Source: Astyanax mexicanus (Eukaryota > Chordata > Actinopteri > Characiformes > Acestrorhamphidae). Taken from it: a stretch of DNA of 64,000 nt. Of the stretch, positions 36,294 through 50,500 are shown in pieces (the stretch's first letter is position 1; each line of letters begins with the position of its first letter). The position numbers and the translations under genes are program-made. Location of the stretch: positions 17,572,001 through 17,636,000 of the forward strand of contig NC_064424.1 in NCBI RefSeq assembly GCF_023375975.1, in the 5' to 3' direction. The notes beneath the pieces are model-generated. The model did no database searches, was not told the DNA's origin, and worked only from the letters and a program-made list of their open reading frames with translations.

Positions 36294-37395
36294 AAAGCAC
36301 TCAAAAGCACAATTTAGTGCTTTTATGTTGTGTTTAAATATAGCTTAATTGCAACTGAAGTATACCTAAGTTGCCATAAGTTGTTCCATAATAGTACATT
36401 TAGTATGTATTGTTTTTATATTAAAAACATGTACTTTTCCATGTTAAGTATACTTTTAAAAACATAAGTTGTTCAAAGTAATAAACAAGCTGTAAATACT
36501 TGTAAGGAAAAAGTTAGAATATCCTCACAATTATTACAATTTAAAATGTCGAAAATTAAGAGCAAGTGCAGCAAATCAGTTGCAGATGATTAGACAATTG
36601 TTAGAGAGGATTTGTGGAGAAACTGTCCTGTTTAAACCTTGGACATAAGTTCGGTTTGCCCTTGTTTGTTAAAATGAGTGGGATCACTATTGTCAGATCC
36701 TCTCTGAAGTCTGTACATGTAGAGAAGTCTGGGAATGGATAAAAAAAAAAAAAGATCTCATTATCCATTTCCGTTGGGACTGTCTGGAAAATAACTTACA
36801 AGATGAGAACATTTAAAACAACTGTCCTAGCAAGACTGTAAGATGTGTTAATAGATCTCCAACAATCCTAAATCCTATCTGTCTAAAATCTTCAAAAAAA
36901 GTGAAGCCAAGTTGGACCATGCAACATGACAGTGACCCAAAACATGTGACAGGTACAGGAATCGTTTAATTGCAGTGATTGCTTCAAAAGGTTGTGCAAC
37001 AAAATGTTAAATTAAGGGTACCTTCATTTCTGTCCAGCACTCAAAAGCACAATTTAGTGCTTTTATTTTGTGTTTAAATATACCTTAATTACAACTGTAT
37101 ACCTAAGTTGCCATAGGTTGTTCCATAATAGTACATTTAGTATGTATTTAAGTACATATTTGAATTTTAAAAAGCATGTACTTTTCCATGTTAAGTATAC
37201 TTTCAAAAATATACTTAATACACTTCTTTTACTGTCTAAAATCTTCAAAAAAGTGAAGCCGAGTTGGACCATGCAACATGACAGTGACCCAAAACATGCA
37301 ACAGGTACAGGAATCGTTTGATTGCAGTGATTGCCTCAAAAGGTTGTGGAACGAAATATTAAGTTGAGGGTACCATAATTTTTGTCCAGGCCAGT
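36294..37395. repeat. direct duplication with Tc1 transposase fragment
   Basis: 36294-36475 and 37037-37210 share cactcaaaagcacaatttag, acctaagttgccata, gttgttccataatagtacat and gtacttttccatgttaagta. 36877-37030 and 37229-37390 share ctaaaatcttcaaaaa, gaagcc-agttggaccatgca and acatgacagtgacccaaaac. The latter block reads KVKPSWTMQHDSDPKHATGT, a Tc1 DDE-region fragment. Copy 2 lacks the 36476-36876 insert. Confidence 0.85.
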
Positions 37396-37935
37396 TTTAC
37401 GAATTTATTATTTTAATTATTCGGTTGAAGCATGGTTGAAAAGCAACGTCTGATTTTAATTTGTTCCTTTTTATAGCATTTTTATTTATTTTTACTCTTG
37501 GCAAATTTAGGTTATTTCTGGGACCATTGTGGGTTTTTCTTTCTTTTTACCCCGAGAGGTTCCAACAATTTTTTTCGATGTCTGTATATGGCCGCCAAGT
37601 GAAGAGACTTTCCTGCAGACAAAACTAAGACAATTTCCATTTTTCTTTTCTTACACTGTGCAGCCCTATAACTGACACTATTACTGGCCCTAATTAGTTC
37701 ACACATTCTAGAAAAGATCTATGTATAGGTTAGATTACACTGCTAAAATGACACTATAATAATATTTACTTCAAATTATCGATATTTATACCAAGATTTT
37801 AACACAGGAAGCACCCAAGCAGCTTCAGTTCCATAATGTTATAGACGTTCATGCGTTCTGCAGCAGTCGTTTCTACTCAACACCGACAGGAGGAGACATT
37901 AAAACAGCGACAGGTTTTATATCATATATCACATT
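37396..37935. other. intergenic between grk6 3' end and Tc1 duplication
   Basis: AT-rich, nothing recognised. Confidence 0.45.
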
Positions 37936-39053
37936 TTTATTGTGGCTTTAAGTCTCCAATCCATTAAATTAACACTGTTCAGCCTGAAGCTGTGCTGAAT
38001 TAAGGTCATGACACATCAAAGGCAGTATATTGTATTCAGGACTACTCAAATGAGCATATGTCATTTAAGTACTGATTTAAGGAGGAGTCTTTATTCTCAG
38101 CACTTCTTTTTCTTTGTCTTTTTTTTTTTTTCCTCGACTGGTCGCACTCAGCTCCGGCCACTCCCGATGAGGTAAAAATGAAATATGTAGAAGATATGCA
38201 AAATGATAAGTACTACCACATGTCCAACTTTTCCAAAAGTGAAAAAAAAAAAAAGAATAGAACTAAAAAACTAAGAAAACAAAAATGAACCCAAAGCTCC
38301 CTCAGTAGCAGTAGCATGGTAATATTTTCACTTATATAGGGCAGTAGGTAACATAATGGCATCATTAGCTAGTGGTTATGATGAACAATATGGGCACATG
38401 CAGTGGTGCAAACATAAGCATAGACATACATACACGCGCGCACACACGCACACACTCATTTGCAGGCACACACGTGTGCGTACATTCATACACATACAGC
38501 ATTTAGGCAACCACACGTACTTACAACACTTAATATGTACACGACGACAACAACAAAAAAAAATACATCAGTGCATTGCGTAAAAGGAAAATAAAAATAA
38601 AATCAGATAAAATTATAATCATATACAACTGTGACAGAAATCAGCAAATCTCCTCCTTCACAGTGTTAAAGCCTGGCTCAGGGACAGATCAACAAGAGTC
38701 AAATTAAGTTCAGTCTTGCTCTAGTTTCTGTGGTGTCTTCTTTTTTTTGTGTTTTTTTTTGTGTGTTGTTTTGTTTACAGGTGTAGGCGGTAGTTAAGTT
38801 TAAAAAATCCTGTTATTGCTATATAAAACAGAAAACAACAAACGTCTGAATCAATTTTACATCTGTACAGTACGGTCTGAGACTGGAATGTACTTGAGTG
38901 TATCGGAAAAGAGTGGTGGAAAAAGTACAGAAAGCTGCGTGATGACGAGGAGAGGTGGGGCTGATTGACAGGAAGTCGCCTCCGGTGAGGTAAAGGCCCG
39001 CTCCTTCCAGGCCTCCTTTAAAGCGTTCGCAGAGTGTGATGGATAGGTAGTTT

Positions 39054-39090
<37 letters not shown>

Positions 39091-41520
39091 GTCTCTCTTG
39101 CACATCTCGAGACAAGCCACATGTTGAGAAAAACAAACAAATAAAAAAAACAGGAAGTCCAGAGTCAGCGAGTCAGTCTTCGAGTCCAGGGGACCTCAAA
39201 AGCAGTCTCTCGCACACCAAAAACTGAACAAAACATAAAAAACAAAAATCAAAGCAACAAAACAAAAAGCAAACAAAAACAGTAGAGTTTGTGTGTCTTT
39301 AAAAAAAAACAATAAAATAAAAAAACAACACAAACAAACAAAAAACAAAAAAAATTGAAGTTCAAAAGCAGTCTCCCTCAAAAAACAAACAAACAAAAAA
39401 GATAAATAAAAACTAAAACAAACAGTTGGGTTGTTTAGCTCTCAGGCTCACAAGGACTCAAAACTAAATCTCCTTTGTGCATCATAAAAGAGTCAACATG
39501 AAAAAAAAACAAATAAAAAAACTAACTAAAAAGAGAAAAAATGTTGAAAAAAAAAAACAGACCAAAAAAATAAAAACAAAATAATCCCAGTAAGTCAAAT
39601 CACTGAAAAAAACAAACCAACAAAAAAAACAACAGAAAACTCAGCAGTCTCGGATCACGATCAAGAGAAGGAAACTTCCACAGGACAGAGAATAATCAGT
39701 AAAATAACAGTGAAGGTAGAGCACATATGTGCAAAGAGCGAATCCAACTCAAACAGCCAAACAGTGAAGTCTGTCACGCTTTCCATAGAAAGAAAAACAC
39801 TAATTACAAGATTACAAGTACCTTACAACGTCAAAGGCACCTTCCATGGAGATGGAGGACAAAATGAAAGTGGTTTGGTCTTAAGTGCATCAAGAGGTCA
39901 AATCTACAACAGGCCCTCAGAGATTAAGCCTAGAAACACTAGACGCTTAACCTGACGACTGCAGGCAATGCATGTAAAAAGTTTTTTTTTTGGCAAGTAA
40001 AAGAAACATTTTTTTTATGATGTATGGGTGTGTGTGTGTGTGTGTTTGTGGGGATTTCATTTCTTTGACCCAAAATGTGGGAAAGCAGCAATAAACATTT
40101 GAACAGCGTATGAATGACATTATGACTGATTTAAATCTACTCACAGCAACAAAATCACGTCTATATAATGCAGTAGGATGAAGATTACAAACGCGTTTGA
40201 TTCAATATATACGTATGTGCCCCTTGATAACCAGCACATGATAACCTGATAACACAGATTATTTCAATCACAGAACCTGTATGATGATCAGTGCATTATA
40301 AATGCAAAATGTCTCACCATGCACAAATGGGCCACTTTAAATTGCAGGTTGTGTGTGTTTTTTTATGATTTGTTTCTTTCCCCCTCAAATGTCCATAGAG
40401 AAATTAGCAGGAAGACACACTCAGGGCTTTACAGATGAGTGTCGCATATTTACAAACATGACAACAACTGTGTGCAGACAGTTGTTAACATATTGTCACA
40501 TTCAGGCAAGAACAATCCTTGTATCTCCATATTTCTTCAGCTGTTTTTTAAAATGTTGAATGTTCTGTATACTGATTTAGAAATTCATGATGAATAAATC
40601 AAAATAACTGCTTGATCTTTTTTTTTAAATACATAGGCTTCCACTGAAGGCTAAGAAGTTTTTTCCTTTTACCTTTAAGTTGCCATTTTGGTGATATAAG
40701 GGTTTTTTTTTTTTGCATAAAAGTGACAATATACAATATGCATTTTCATTTTAAAACCTTTCAATTCACACCTATTTGGTTCAGTAGGTGCCTCTATCTA
40801 ACTATCCCTACATATACACATTTGAGACTTCAGGCCATAGTTTTCAAATTCATAGTCTACGTTTACAAATTCAAGAAAATCCATCTCTTCAGTCATCAGT
40901 CACTTCCTGTCTCCATGTTTTGAACCCCATCCCACATGCGCGTCTGTCAAGATTGTGTACAAATGGTATCATTTGATTGTCAAGATTACCATTAAGAAAA
41001 ATAAAAATGAAAAATATAAATATAAAAATATCTGTGACCCTACTTAATTCTTCTTCTGCCCATGTTTAAAACAATACGTCTGAGCACGCGCTGTACATGT
41101 TCACGTGAGAGAATCAGTAAAACAATAGAAAACAGAACACAGATGGAAAAAAAACCACCATACATGAAAAAAAGAAAGGAGGAAAAAAAAAAGAAGAAGA
41201 AGAAAAGGTCGCAGGGAGGCTATGACACAGGCAGGTAACACAGAAAGAAGGCTGTCGGGGTCAGTCAGGCTTCAAGTCTTGAACAGTGTTGACTTACCTG
41301 TCATTGCAGTACTTTGCAAATGATGGACGGTAATCGTGACCCTTTTTGCTGTCTTTTCGTTTTCGTTGACTTTAAATAACATATAGACTGCATGGCTATA
41401 TAGTGAAAATATACATTCCAATGTTTATATAGAGCTATCTTAAAAATACAAATGTGCAAAAATTGTAAACAAATGAGATCCTCAGTTGGATGGGGAGAGG
41501 TCTGGGTCAGCCCCGCCCCC
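37936..41520 (-). other. grk6: candidate long 3'UTR of grk6
   Basis: No coding potential on this strand after the stop. The block lacks obvious transposons but has A-rich runs (39059-39086 is a pure A run on the plus strand; 39120-39640 is AAAC-rich) and CA/GT tracts (38430-38490, 40028-40044). Minus-strand AATAAA signals appear as TTTATT at 37936-37941 (inside ccacAATAAAaatg) and near 38090. The extent is inference; RNA data would settle it. Confidence 0.35.
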
Positions 41521-41571
41521 TCACAGCCGTGTGGGCTCCTCATCACTGTCGCTGCAGTTTCCACAGCAGTC
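41521..41571 (-). CDS. grk6: grk6 last coding exon, palmitoylation cluster and stop
   Basis: 51 bp; [16 protein letters not shown] and TGA. The three cysteines match the palmitoylated ones of the GRK6A isoform, and the final T-R-L resembles a class I PDZ ligand. Acceptor cctcag. Alternative mammalian tails (GRK6B/C) were not looked for exhaustively. Confidence 0.94.
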   Translation of the reverse strand, partial: DCCGNCSDSDEEPTRL

Positions 41572-44500
41572 CTGAGGGGCAGCAGAGAGAGGCTTTAAGT
41601 CAGTGGTTCTTAAACTGTAGTACCTGTACCACTGGTGGTGTAGACATAATATACGCAGACGCCTCATAGACTGACACTGCCTATTGGAGCTGACGTTCAG
41701 CGGGGTCACCATTTGCATTAATTTGTACTGAGGAAGGTGTTTAATATACTAATAAACTATAATAATCACAACTCTACCAATTTTTACCTGATTTTCACAT
41801 GGTTTGGTTTGTTACAAAGGGCAAAGACATTACAAAAAAAAAAATTGTACACTAGGTGCTAGCCTAGACTGAGGAGAGGAGACCCAACCAACATGGCGGC
41901 AATGGGTGGATTATGCTGCAACCCATAATAGGGCCTCTACGTATATTATGTCTATGACTGGTGGTACACAAAACATTTTAGAGTGATACAGAAAATGTAA
42001 TAAATACACAAAAATATTAATGAGTGAAATCTAAAGTTCTTTACAGTTTCATAGGCCCTACAATTAAACCCTGTGGAACTCCAGGATTCACAATAGTTTC
42101 TGCATTATTATAACAGAGTTATCAGCCTTAAATTAAAGGGGGTGCCATGTAGGTACTTAAGATTTATTAAGCTTTATTAAGAAATATGTGTTGTGAAATC
42201 AGTGTTTTCAAACAGTTTTGTTTTAACACAGACAAAAACCTTTGCTGTCAGAAATATCCAGATAGGAAGAGACAGGGCCTTAATGGTTCTTAAAAATGTA
42301 TGTTGCATCACAACTAAAGAGAAGGACACCAGCACCACAGGCTGTATGGTCAAAATGAAATTCATACCCTGCTCTCTACACTGACAGTGAGATAGGTGTA
42401 TAGAATTATTTACTATATAAAATAGTAGTAATTAATATAAAAATATGTATGTGTGCCACATTAATTCCTTACCACCCTGAAAAGTGCTCAAAAATATGAC
42501 AGAACTGTTCAGTTTGGGATTTTTCTGAATCTGAGAACACATTTATTTTGAACTCAAGAGCGCCATCTAGCATCTGACCAACTCAGAATTTTCAAGCCAT
42601 GAACCCAAGCTTCACTTTAAATAAATGCATTATTAAAATATTGCCTAAGTTCTTTGTCATGTTTGCTGAAAGAGCTGACTTTAAGAAGTCAGCCGTTAAG
42701 TCCCTCGCTCCATAAATCAAGTTCCACTTGCCCAGTCTTTTCACACACAAACAGCATTACCCATCATTACCCACTTGTAACATTATTTAGTTACACTATT
42801 ATCTTTTTATTTTATTTTACCGTTGTTTCTAAAAATAGAATTTTTTTTTTGGTTGTTTTTGATGAATGTTTAAAATTGTTATGTCCTCTATGGCATGGTG
42901 TTGCCCACCATTCATACCATACATAGCCTTAAATAACATACACACCAAGTTTCTATTTATGTTTTAATGTAAAAGAAATACAATATCTCCATACAATACA
43001 ACGAGGAGTCAATAAATCTGTTGTGTGTGCAAGAATATGTAAAAAAGTATATGTGGCTGTTTTAAAATGTATATTCTTCTTGTAAATATTTAATAAAACC
43101 TTTTTTGCCCCAGTGCAACAATATGCAGGTGGATCATTTTGTTGGATAAATCATGATAAAACACTGGATCTCATCTTTATTCCAAGACTATGAACATGGT
43201 CCAAACTGTTTAAAAACCACTGTTGAAGAAAGTACCATGTACAGGAAGTACATACCTGTCTCCCAAAGAGTCTCTGCAGCAGGCCTTGTTTGGGTGGAGG
43301 TGATGGCTGGCCTCTCCAGTCCAGGTCTGGGGGTAGAGTGCCGTCCAAATTCAGCACATTGAGTTCCTTAAAACATTCTGACTCAATCATCTGTAGAGAG
43401 AAAGACACAGGATGATTTTGGTACATTTATGATGACACATCAAGATTTAGTTCTTCCTTAACTGTCTTGGAAACCAAACAACAGAATCATTGTTATGAAA
43501 CTAAGGAGGGCCATGCTTCACAGTTTAATTTGAAACAACAAAAAAGTGATTGATGATGGATGCACTTTTCTTTAATATAAAATAATAACCTATAGATTGT
43601 TAGGTTCGTTTTTTTTTTATCTGTGTTGGCAGTTTGCCAAAGTTGGTTTAACTGCCTCCTTGATGAAAAATTAGCTTTTACTTGTATTTTATAGCCTCCT
43701 GTTATCTTTACAGCTTCCTCTAACATATGCCCAACAATGAATACTACGAGCAAACGAAAGTACTGTGCTCCGAGTGTGTCTGGGCCCACAACACTGAGGT
43801 TTTGTAGGGTCAGTCGATGAAAAAGCCCTGCTTTGTGGTGTTTTTTCTACACACCATTTTTGGTCAATTCCGTGTATTTAGATGGAAGATGGCTCAAAAT
43901 TGGGCACGACCTGCTTTTCATTATAGCTTATTACTGAGTGTTAGTGCTACTTTCATGATGGATACTTGGGATTTATGATGTTGCGACTGAAGTACTTTGA
44001 TTTAGAGTTAAACAAGAGTCTGTTCACTGGAAACAGATAAAGCTTTGTCTAGGAGCATGATATAACGCCAGACCATGTGGGAATTAGTCTCCCCCTACAA
44101 TATAAGTCTAAAATAATACATCTAAAACACGAAAGCAGGAAAGATGGCCACTGACACACTTCAGGAGTCTTAGGGCATTTTCACGGTTGTAGTTAGTTTC
44201 TCTGGTCGGAATCAGTTGATGAGTTTGTTTACTTAGAGCGTTTTCTCCCTTTGTTTGGTTTGTTTTCAAACAGGCATAAACCTATATAAACTAATAGACT
44301 ATGCGAGCACGTTGTTACGTCTGACTGTTCAGAGCTGTCTGGTGTGGGAGCAAGAACGTAAATATAGTAAGAAGATTCCAGCGCGTATATCTGTGCAGTG
44401 TGAAGATGCTCTAACACTGAACGCTGAAACGCTGCACTTTTAAACAGTATTTTCAATAGGATGTGAAGTGCAGAAGTATACTTAGTAAACAGAGGTCTCG

Positions 44501-47500
44501 ATCTAGTTCTGTTAATCCTCACCCGAGTGTGATTACTGTTTTCACACCAGCTCAATCAAACTGCACCAAGGGTACAAACAAACCAGAGTCCGTTTTAAGC
44601 AGACCAAATAGTCCTGGTATGAAAACACCCTTAAATGTCAATAAAAATGAACTAATGTGCTCAAAATTAACACACAAACAGCCCAATAGTGAAAACCTTC
44701 AAATGCTAACCTGTAAAAAGACTAATCTGTGAGGGAGCATGGCTAAATAGGCAAAAAGCTAATGCTTGCTGACTCCAAGCACCTCTCCAAAAGGAGGTCT
44801 GATCAGAAGAAACGCCCCAGCTCCTGGAAGGGGCACTCAGGACAGGTGGGGAAAAGACACATGATATGTGGAAGCTGAAAAAGCAGATGGTAGTCAGGTA
44901 GTCATGTAGGCTAAAAGCTGAACCTACCAGACCCTATCTTATATCTTACCTGGCTACTGTAACTTGTTGCAAAGTGTGTTTTATTCTGAACTGAGTTGTA
45001 AACTGGTTTGTAAAGAACTTTTCAACCGAATCAAAGTCATGACTAAAATCTTCTTCTTTGTTTTTGCCTATACGAGACACAGATCTGATATGTGAGGTGT
45101 TAGATGCTATCCTGTTAGGGGGATGAATACTGGCCAGTGTTCATGGCAAGAAGGCATGAATTGTGAAGAGTTTGAGTGAGGCCTTATAGATGATAGTTGC
45201 CAGATAGATGAAAGATGTGTGTAGCAGGAATACATCATATTAAAAAGGCATTACCTCCCACAGTGCAGTGGATAGGACAGGATTTTGCATGTCAGTATAT
45301 GTACAGAATCTGCCATGGTCTCAAAGCACAGGACAAACATACAGAGGATTGTGGCTCTGACCTCATTTTGCCAAGGGATGGGCACACTGCCTGTGGACAC
45401 TTTGTTGTAGAAGGAGTCGTCTTTGGGCTCCAGCTCCACCCCCTTCACGGTGGAGAACTGCTCGATGTCCAGCACGTCCTTACAGTAAATGGCCTGAGGC
45501 TGCACAGAGAAATCAACACAAATGTCAAGCAGATTATAGCGCCTGAGCCAGCGCCAGCTACTACAACTGTCTCAGAGTAGGCGGTTTATATGCTTTTTAG
45601 CTAATGTTTATCTGTCACAAATCATTAGCAAACGAGGATGTGTTTAATACCTTCTAGAAGGTTTAAACCTCTTTCTCAATTATGTAAACAGAATTACAAA
45701 CATAAGCGTCTTTCTCTCTCTCTCTCTACAAGCGATTACTTACATCAGGAATGAAAGGGGCTTCCAGCATGCCTGCCTCCAGCCTCTTAAAGTTGATGGA
45801 GCGGAAGAGGGAGTGGGCCTTCACCTCCGAGGCTCCTCCCTGACAGCCAAGCCTCTCGTTGGGGTCTTTGGCCAGCAGCTGTGGGGTCAAAAGAAAGCAG
45901 GAAGTTTTGCTAATAAACACACTTTCCTCAAAGGATAAACAACACCCGCTCTTCCATTGCACTCTCGTTAATCCCACTGTGAATCAAAATACTCATTAGC
46001 ATAAACAGTTCTGTATATCGCATACATCCCACCCTCTGCTTGAGCTGGATTTCTAAAAACGATAGTCTCTCTCACTCATGATTTGAATAAAAGAACACCT
46101 AGCTAGCTGATTAGCTGCCAGCCTTGATATTTTGAGGTCACAATAATCAGCAATGTGCCAGCATGAGGGCCTGGCAATCACACGCTAAATATGCTTGGAG
46201 TGCGTCACGATTTCCTTCTTAAAAAGAGCAGTGGAGTGATCAGAAAAGAATGAGAAGTTCTTACACTGGCTTTCTTTTTAGATTCTGAAGTGATTCTGAT
46301 ACTTTAGGCGGTATGCATGTAACAGGCGTGACTGCATAGCTAGGTGTACATTTGAGCATGTTCTGTATATAGAGACTGTACTCATTCTGTTTCTGTGCAT
46401 ACTTTATCATCCTCCTTTCACCATGTCCTTTAATGGTCAGGACCTCACAGGAGAGACCACCACAGAGCAGCTATTATTTGTTTGTATGTATTGTCCTAGT
46501 ACAAGTGGATCAGACACAGCAGTGCTGCTGGAGTTTTTAAACACTGTGTCCACTCACTCTCCACTCTATTACACACCACTCCACTAAATGTAGAAAAAAG
46601 GTGGTCATAATGGTATACATAATCGGTATATATATGAGCGATGAATGTTAAGCTAAAAAAAGTGAAAATGCACACAGTGGAGATGCTGACCATTTTACAG
46701 AGGGACTTGGCGTCCTCTGAGAACTTGCTGGAGTACTCCTCTTCCACGTCTTTGACGAGCCGCTCCACCTCCTCCCGCTTGATTTTCTTCTTGCGCTGCT
46801 GGAAAGGAGACTGGCCCTCGATCATCTCGTATAACAGACAGCCCAGAGCCCACCAGTCCGGACTGAAGGTGTACCGTTCATTCTTCACCACCTCTGGAGC
46901 TGGAAAGGGCACAGATACAAACAAGCATAGAATCAATTATCACTGTTTTTTAATGGATTTTATACATATATTTTGTCTTCTGTCCAGTCTTGAGGAATCA
47001 ATTGTTGTTATTTTTTTTGTTCCTCTAATGCAGTGGTGCCCAGTGCTAACTGTAAAAGTTTAGTGTGCGCTGTAGAACAGCTGATTCCACTTGCTTTATC
47101 AGTCAGTCTCATGGCTTCAAACATTTGGAATGAAAACCTGCAGTCACACAGAGCCTTTGAGGATAAGGCTGGACATCCCTGCTGTAATGTAGCGTGTCTG
47201 ATTCAACTTATCAGCTAGTTATCAGGACCAGTAGATGTCGTCAGTTGTGATACAGCAAAAAAAAAACAAAAAAAACACAGACAGAAAGCATGTTTTCCAA
47301 AAGCTCCGAGGATGATGAAGGAAGAAACCTGTTAAACTTTTAATGTAATCAATGTAAAAAGATTTGGTAATACTCTATTTAAATGGCACCTACATAGGGG
47401 CTTCTCAACACATTTATGAACATTAAATAAAGTATTTATAAAGCATTATTAAAATATTTGTAAACAGCTTATGCCATTACTCGCAACATGAGTAATCACA

Positions 47501-50500
47501 TAAGACTTTGAATGCAATAATTGAAATTGTATTGATATAACATGCGTGAGTGTTGCACATAATATTAACAATTAATAGATATGGTTAATAAGAAGGAAAT
47601 TATTAAGGGTATAAAAGGTAATTTTCAACACATAACCTATCTACTGAATTCTGCTTAATAGAGGAGTTATGAATGAAAATTGTTTTCACTTTAGGTTGAG
47701 AGCCTCTCATAAACATGTTGTGAGAAATAGCATACACTAGTCTTAAATATCCAAATATTGATTTAGGCAACATGTCAGTGCAATAGATGTTATTAATTAT
47801 AAAAATAACTGAATGGGACATTTGTGATGTTTCTGATACAGTGTTCTTTAGCTTCCATTGGACATAATACTAGTTTCCTTTGAATTGTAGCATGTCAGTG
47901 TGTATAACACACTAAAACTCCACATGTGAAATTCAGAGACTCTTTCTTACCCATATAGCCCACAGTTCCAACACGCCCTTTGATTGTCTGGCCCTCTGGT
48001 ACGTGCACAGCCAGGCCCAAGTCTGATATGCGGATGTGACCTGATGAGAAACGATGACAAACACCGTGACTTAATTGCTTACTTGAACCTCTGTTTCACA
48101 GTCAGATAGTTCTGTTAAAGGAATGTTTCTTTACTCTCTCTCTCCTCTACTTTGGACTCTGTTTTATAGCTATCGGTGAACATATATAGCATATACACTG
48201 GCATATGCATGTATTATTTCTACAGATAAGGCCAAACTTAAAGGGCAATGTACTTAATTTCCGTTTTCCTAATTTCTACATAAAAACTTAAAAACTAATT
48301 ATTTGAAATAGTAAATCATCTAAAATAAAAACTTGGTGTCATTTTTTTATTTAAAATGTGATAGAAGTCATGCATGTAAGTAAATTACAAATAAGTACAC
48401 CACCCAGTAGGTCTGTTTTCTTGAGATGATACTGCTCTGGGAAAAAAGAGACCACTTAGAAATTATGAGTTACTTTGACTTTTCCAAATTAAAAACATCT
48501 GGAACATATTTAAGAGGAAGATAGATAATCACAAGCCATCAAACCAAGCTGAACTGCTTGATTTTTTGCACCAGAAGCAGTGTGTAAGACTGGTGGAGAA
48601 GAACATGTCAAAATGCATGACAACTGTGATTAAAAACAGGGTTATTCCACCAAATATTGATTTCTGAACTCTTAAAACTCTATGAATATGAACTTGTTTT
48701 TTTTTTTTGCATTATTTGAGGTCTGAAAGCTCTGAATATTTATTTTGTTTTGTTGCCATTTCTCATTTTCTGCAAATAAATGCCCTAAATTACAATTTTT
48801 GTTTTTTGGAATCTGGAAGAAATGTTGTCTGTAGTTTTTAGAATAAAACAACAATGTTAATTTTACTCAAACATATACCTTTAAATAAAAAAATCTGAGG
48901 AACTGATTCATAAACTTAAGTGGTCTCTTAATTTTTTCCAGAGCTGTGTTTTGTCGCAAGAATAATTGCAGTAAGACCAAATTGATGCCACGTCTGCAAA
49001 AAATGTTGAACTTTTAGATTTCAGAGATTCAGTTTACAAGCACGTTACAATACATTAAACCCGACCAATCAAATCACAAACACTACAGTAAACTCCCCGT
49101 CACCCCGCCTGGCCTCCACACCCCCAAAGTTAAATGTGATTATTATTTATAAGTAAACCTGTATATACCCTCATGACATAATCTCCATGTGCAATATTAT
49201 CTGGGGAACGATATTCATATGCACCATTCATAGCTCCCCTCTAGAGAGGTCATTATGGTGCTGTGTTCAGCTGTGCTTGACTTGCTGCTCGATGAAGCTA
49301 AAGAGAGGATCCAGTGTGCCAAGGAGTAGGTCAGCGGAATACGACTACTAAGTATTCTGGAAAATCAGAGAGTGGAAATGTGGTGAGCTCTACTCCCTCT
49401 AGTGGAGACCACTAGAAAGTGAAGTGCTGAACCTCTATCAATTATTATACCACAAAAAAATTAAAACTGATAAAAATTGTAGCTACAGTCTTTTTCACAG
49501 CAGAAATAAAAACAAGAGCAGAAGTGTTAACAGAATATATTGGAAAAATCTAGTTTACAGACTCTGTTTCTTTTCCCAGTTTTCAACTGGAGCCAACTTG
49601 TTAAGAACTGTGAAGCTAATGAAGTTAATAGCAAAAAAAAACAAGACCTGACCTTTGGTAAAGGAATACTCTGGAAATAAAATTCAATTAAAAAGAACCT
49701 ATTCCTCTTCCATTCTCTAGATTTTTTTCAAACTAGGATGTGGTTTGGTCTCTGAGGTTTGCTTAGTACTGTAAAGCTAATGATGCTAATCTAGCTAACA
49801 GCACCAAAAACAAGACCTGAACTCTGGAAAAATTTGAAAAGCTTTATTTATTTATTTTTTTTACATATTTGGTTTAGTGTCCAAGGTTTGCTTAGAACTG
49901 TGAAGCCACTAAAGACAAAATCCAATAAAAAGAACTATTCCTGTTCCTTTTCCCATTTTTTTAACTAGGGTGTGTTTTAGTGTCTGTTTTTTAAAACTGT
50001 TAAGCTAATAAAGCTAATGTAGCTATCACCAAAGATGAAAGCAAGACCTGAACTATTAAAGGAAAACTCTGTAAAAATCCAAATGTAAAGAACCCGTTTC
50101 TTTGATCTGTTTTTAACTAGAACATGTTAGGTTTAGTGTTCAAGGTTAGCTTAGAGCTGTGAAGTCATTAAAGCTAATGTAGCTAACAACATGAGAACAA
50201 AAAAGAGCTAAACTGTTAAAGGAATATTCTGGAAAAATCTTTCTCTGTTTCTTTTACCATATTTAAACTAGGGCATGTTTTGGTGCAAAGAAAAAAACAG
50301 CAAGTCCTGACCTGTTAAAGGAATACTCTGGAAAATAGGTTCTTTCAAAACAATTGAAAGAACCTATTCCTGTTAACTAGGATGTGTTTTAGTGTCTGAG
50401 GTTTGCTAGAACTATTAAGCTAATTTAGCTAACAGCAAAAAACAAAACAAGAAATATTAAAGGAAAACTCTAAATGTAAAGAATGTTTCCCTGTTTCTTT

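Noticed and set aside
41572..41718. Read-through of the last grk6 exon into the upstream open frame
   Set aside because: The frame stays open upstream of the acceptor by chance; the phase-matched splice from 43256 gives the conserved protein.
45215..45580. 121-codon plus-strand open frame
   Set aside because: Antisense shadow of the grk6 AGC-tail exon.
46641..47063. 140-codon plus-strand open frame
   Set aside because: Exact antisense of the grk6 APE exon, an expected shadow of conserved coding DNA.
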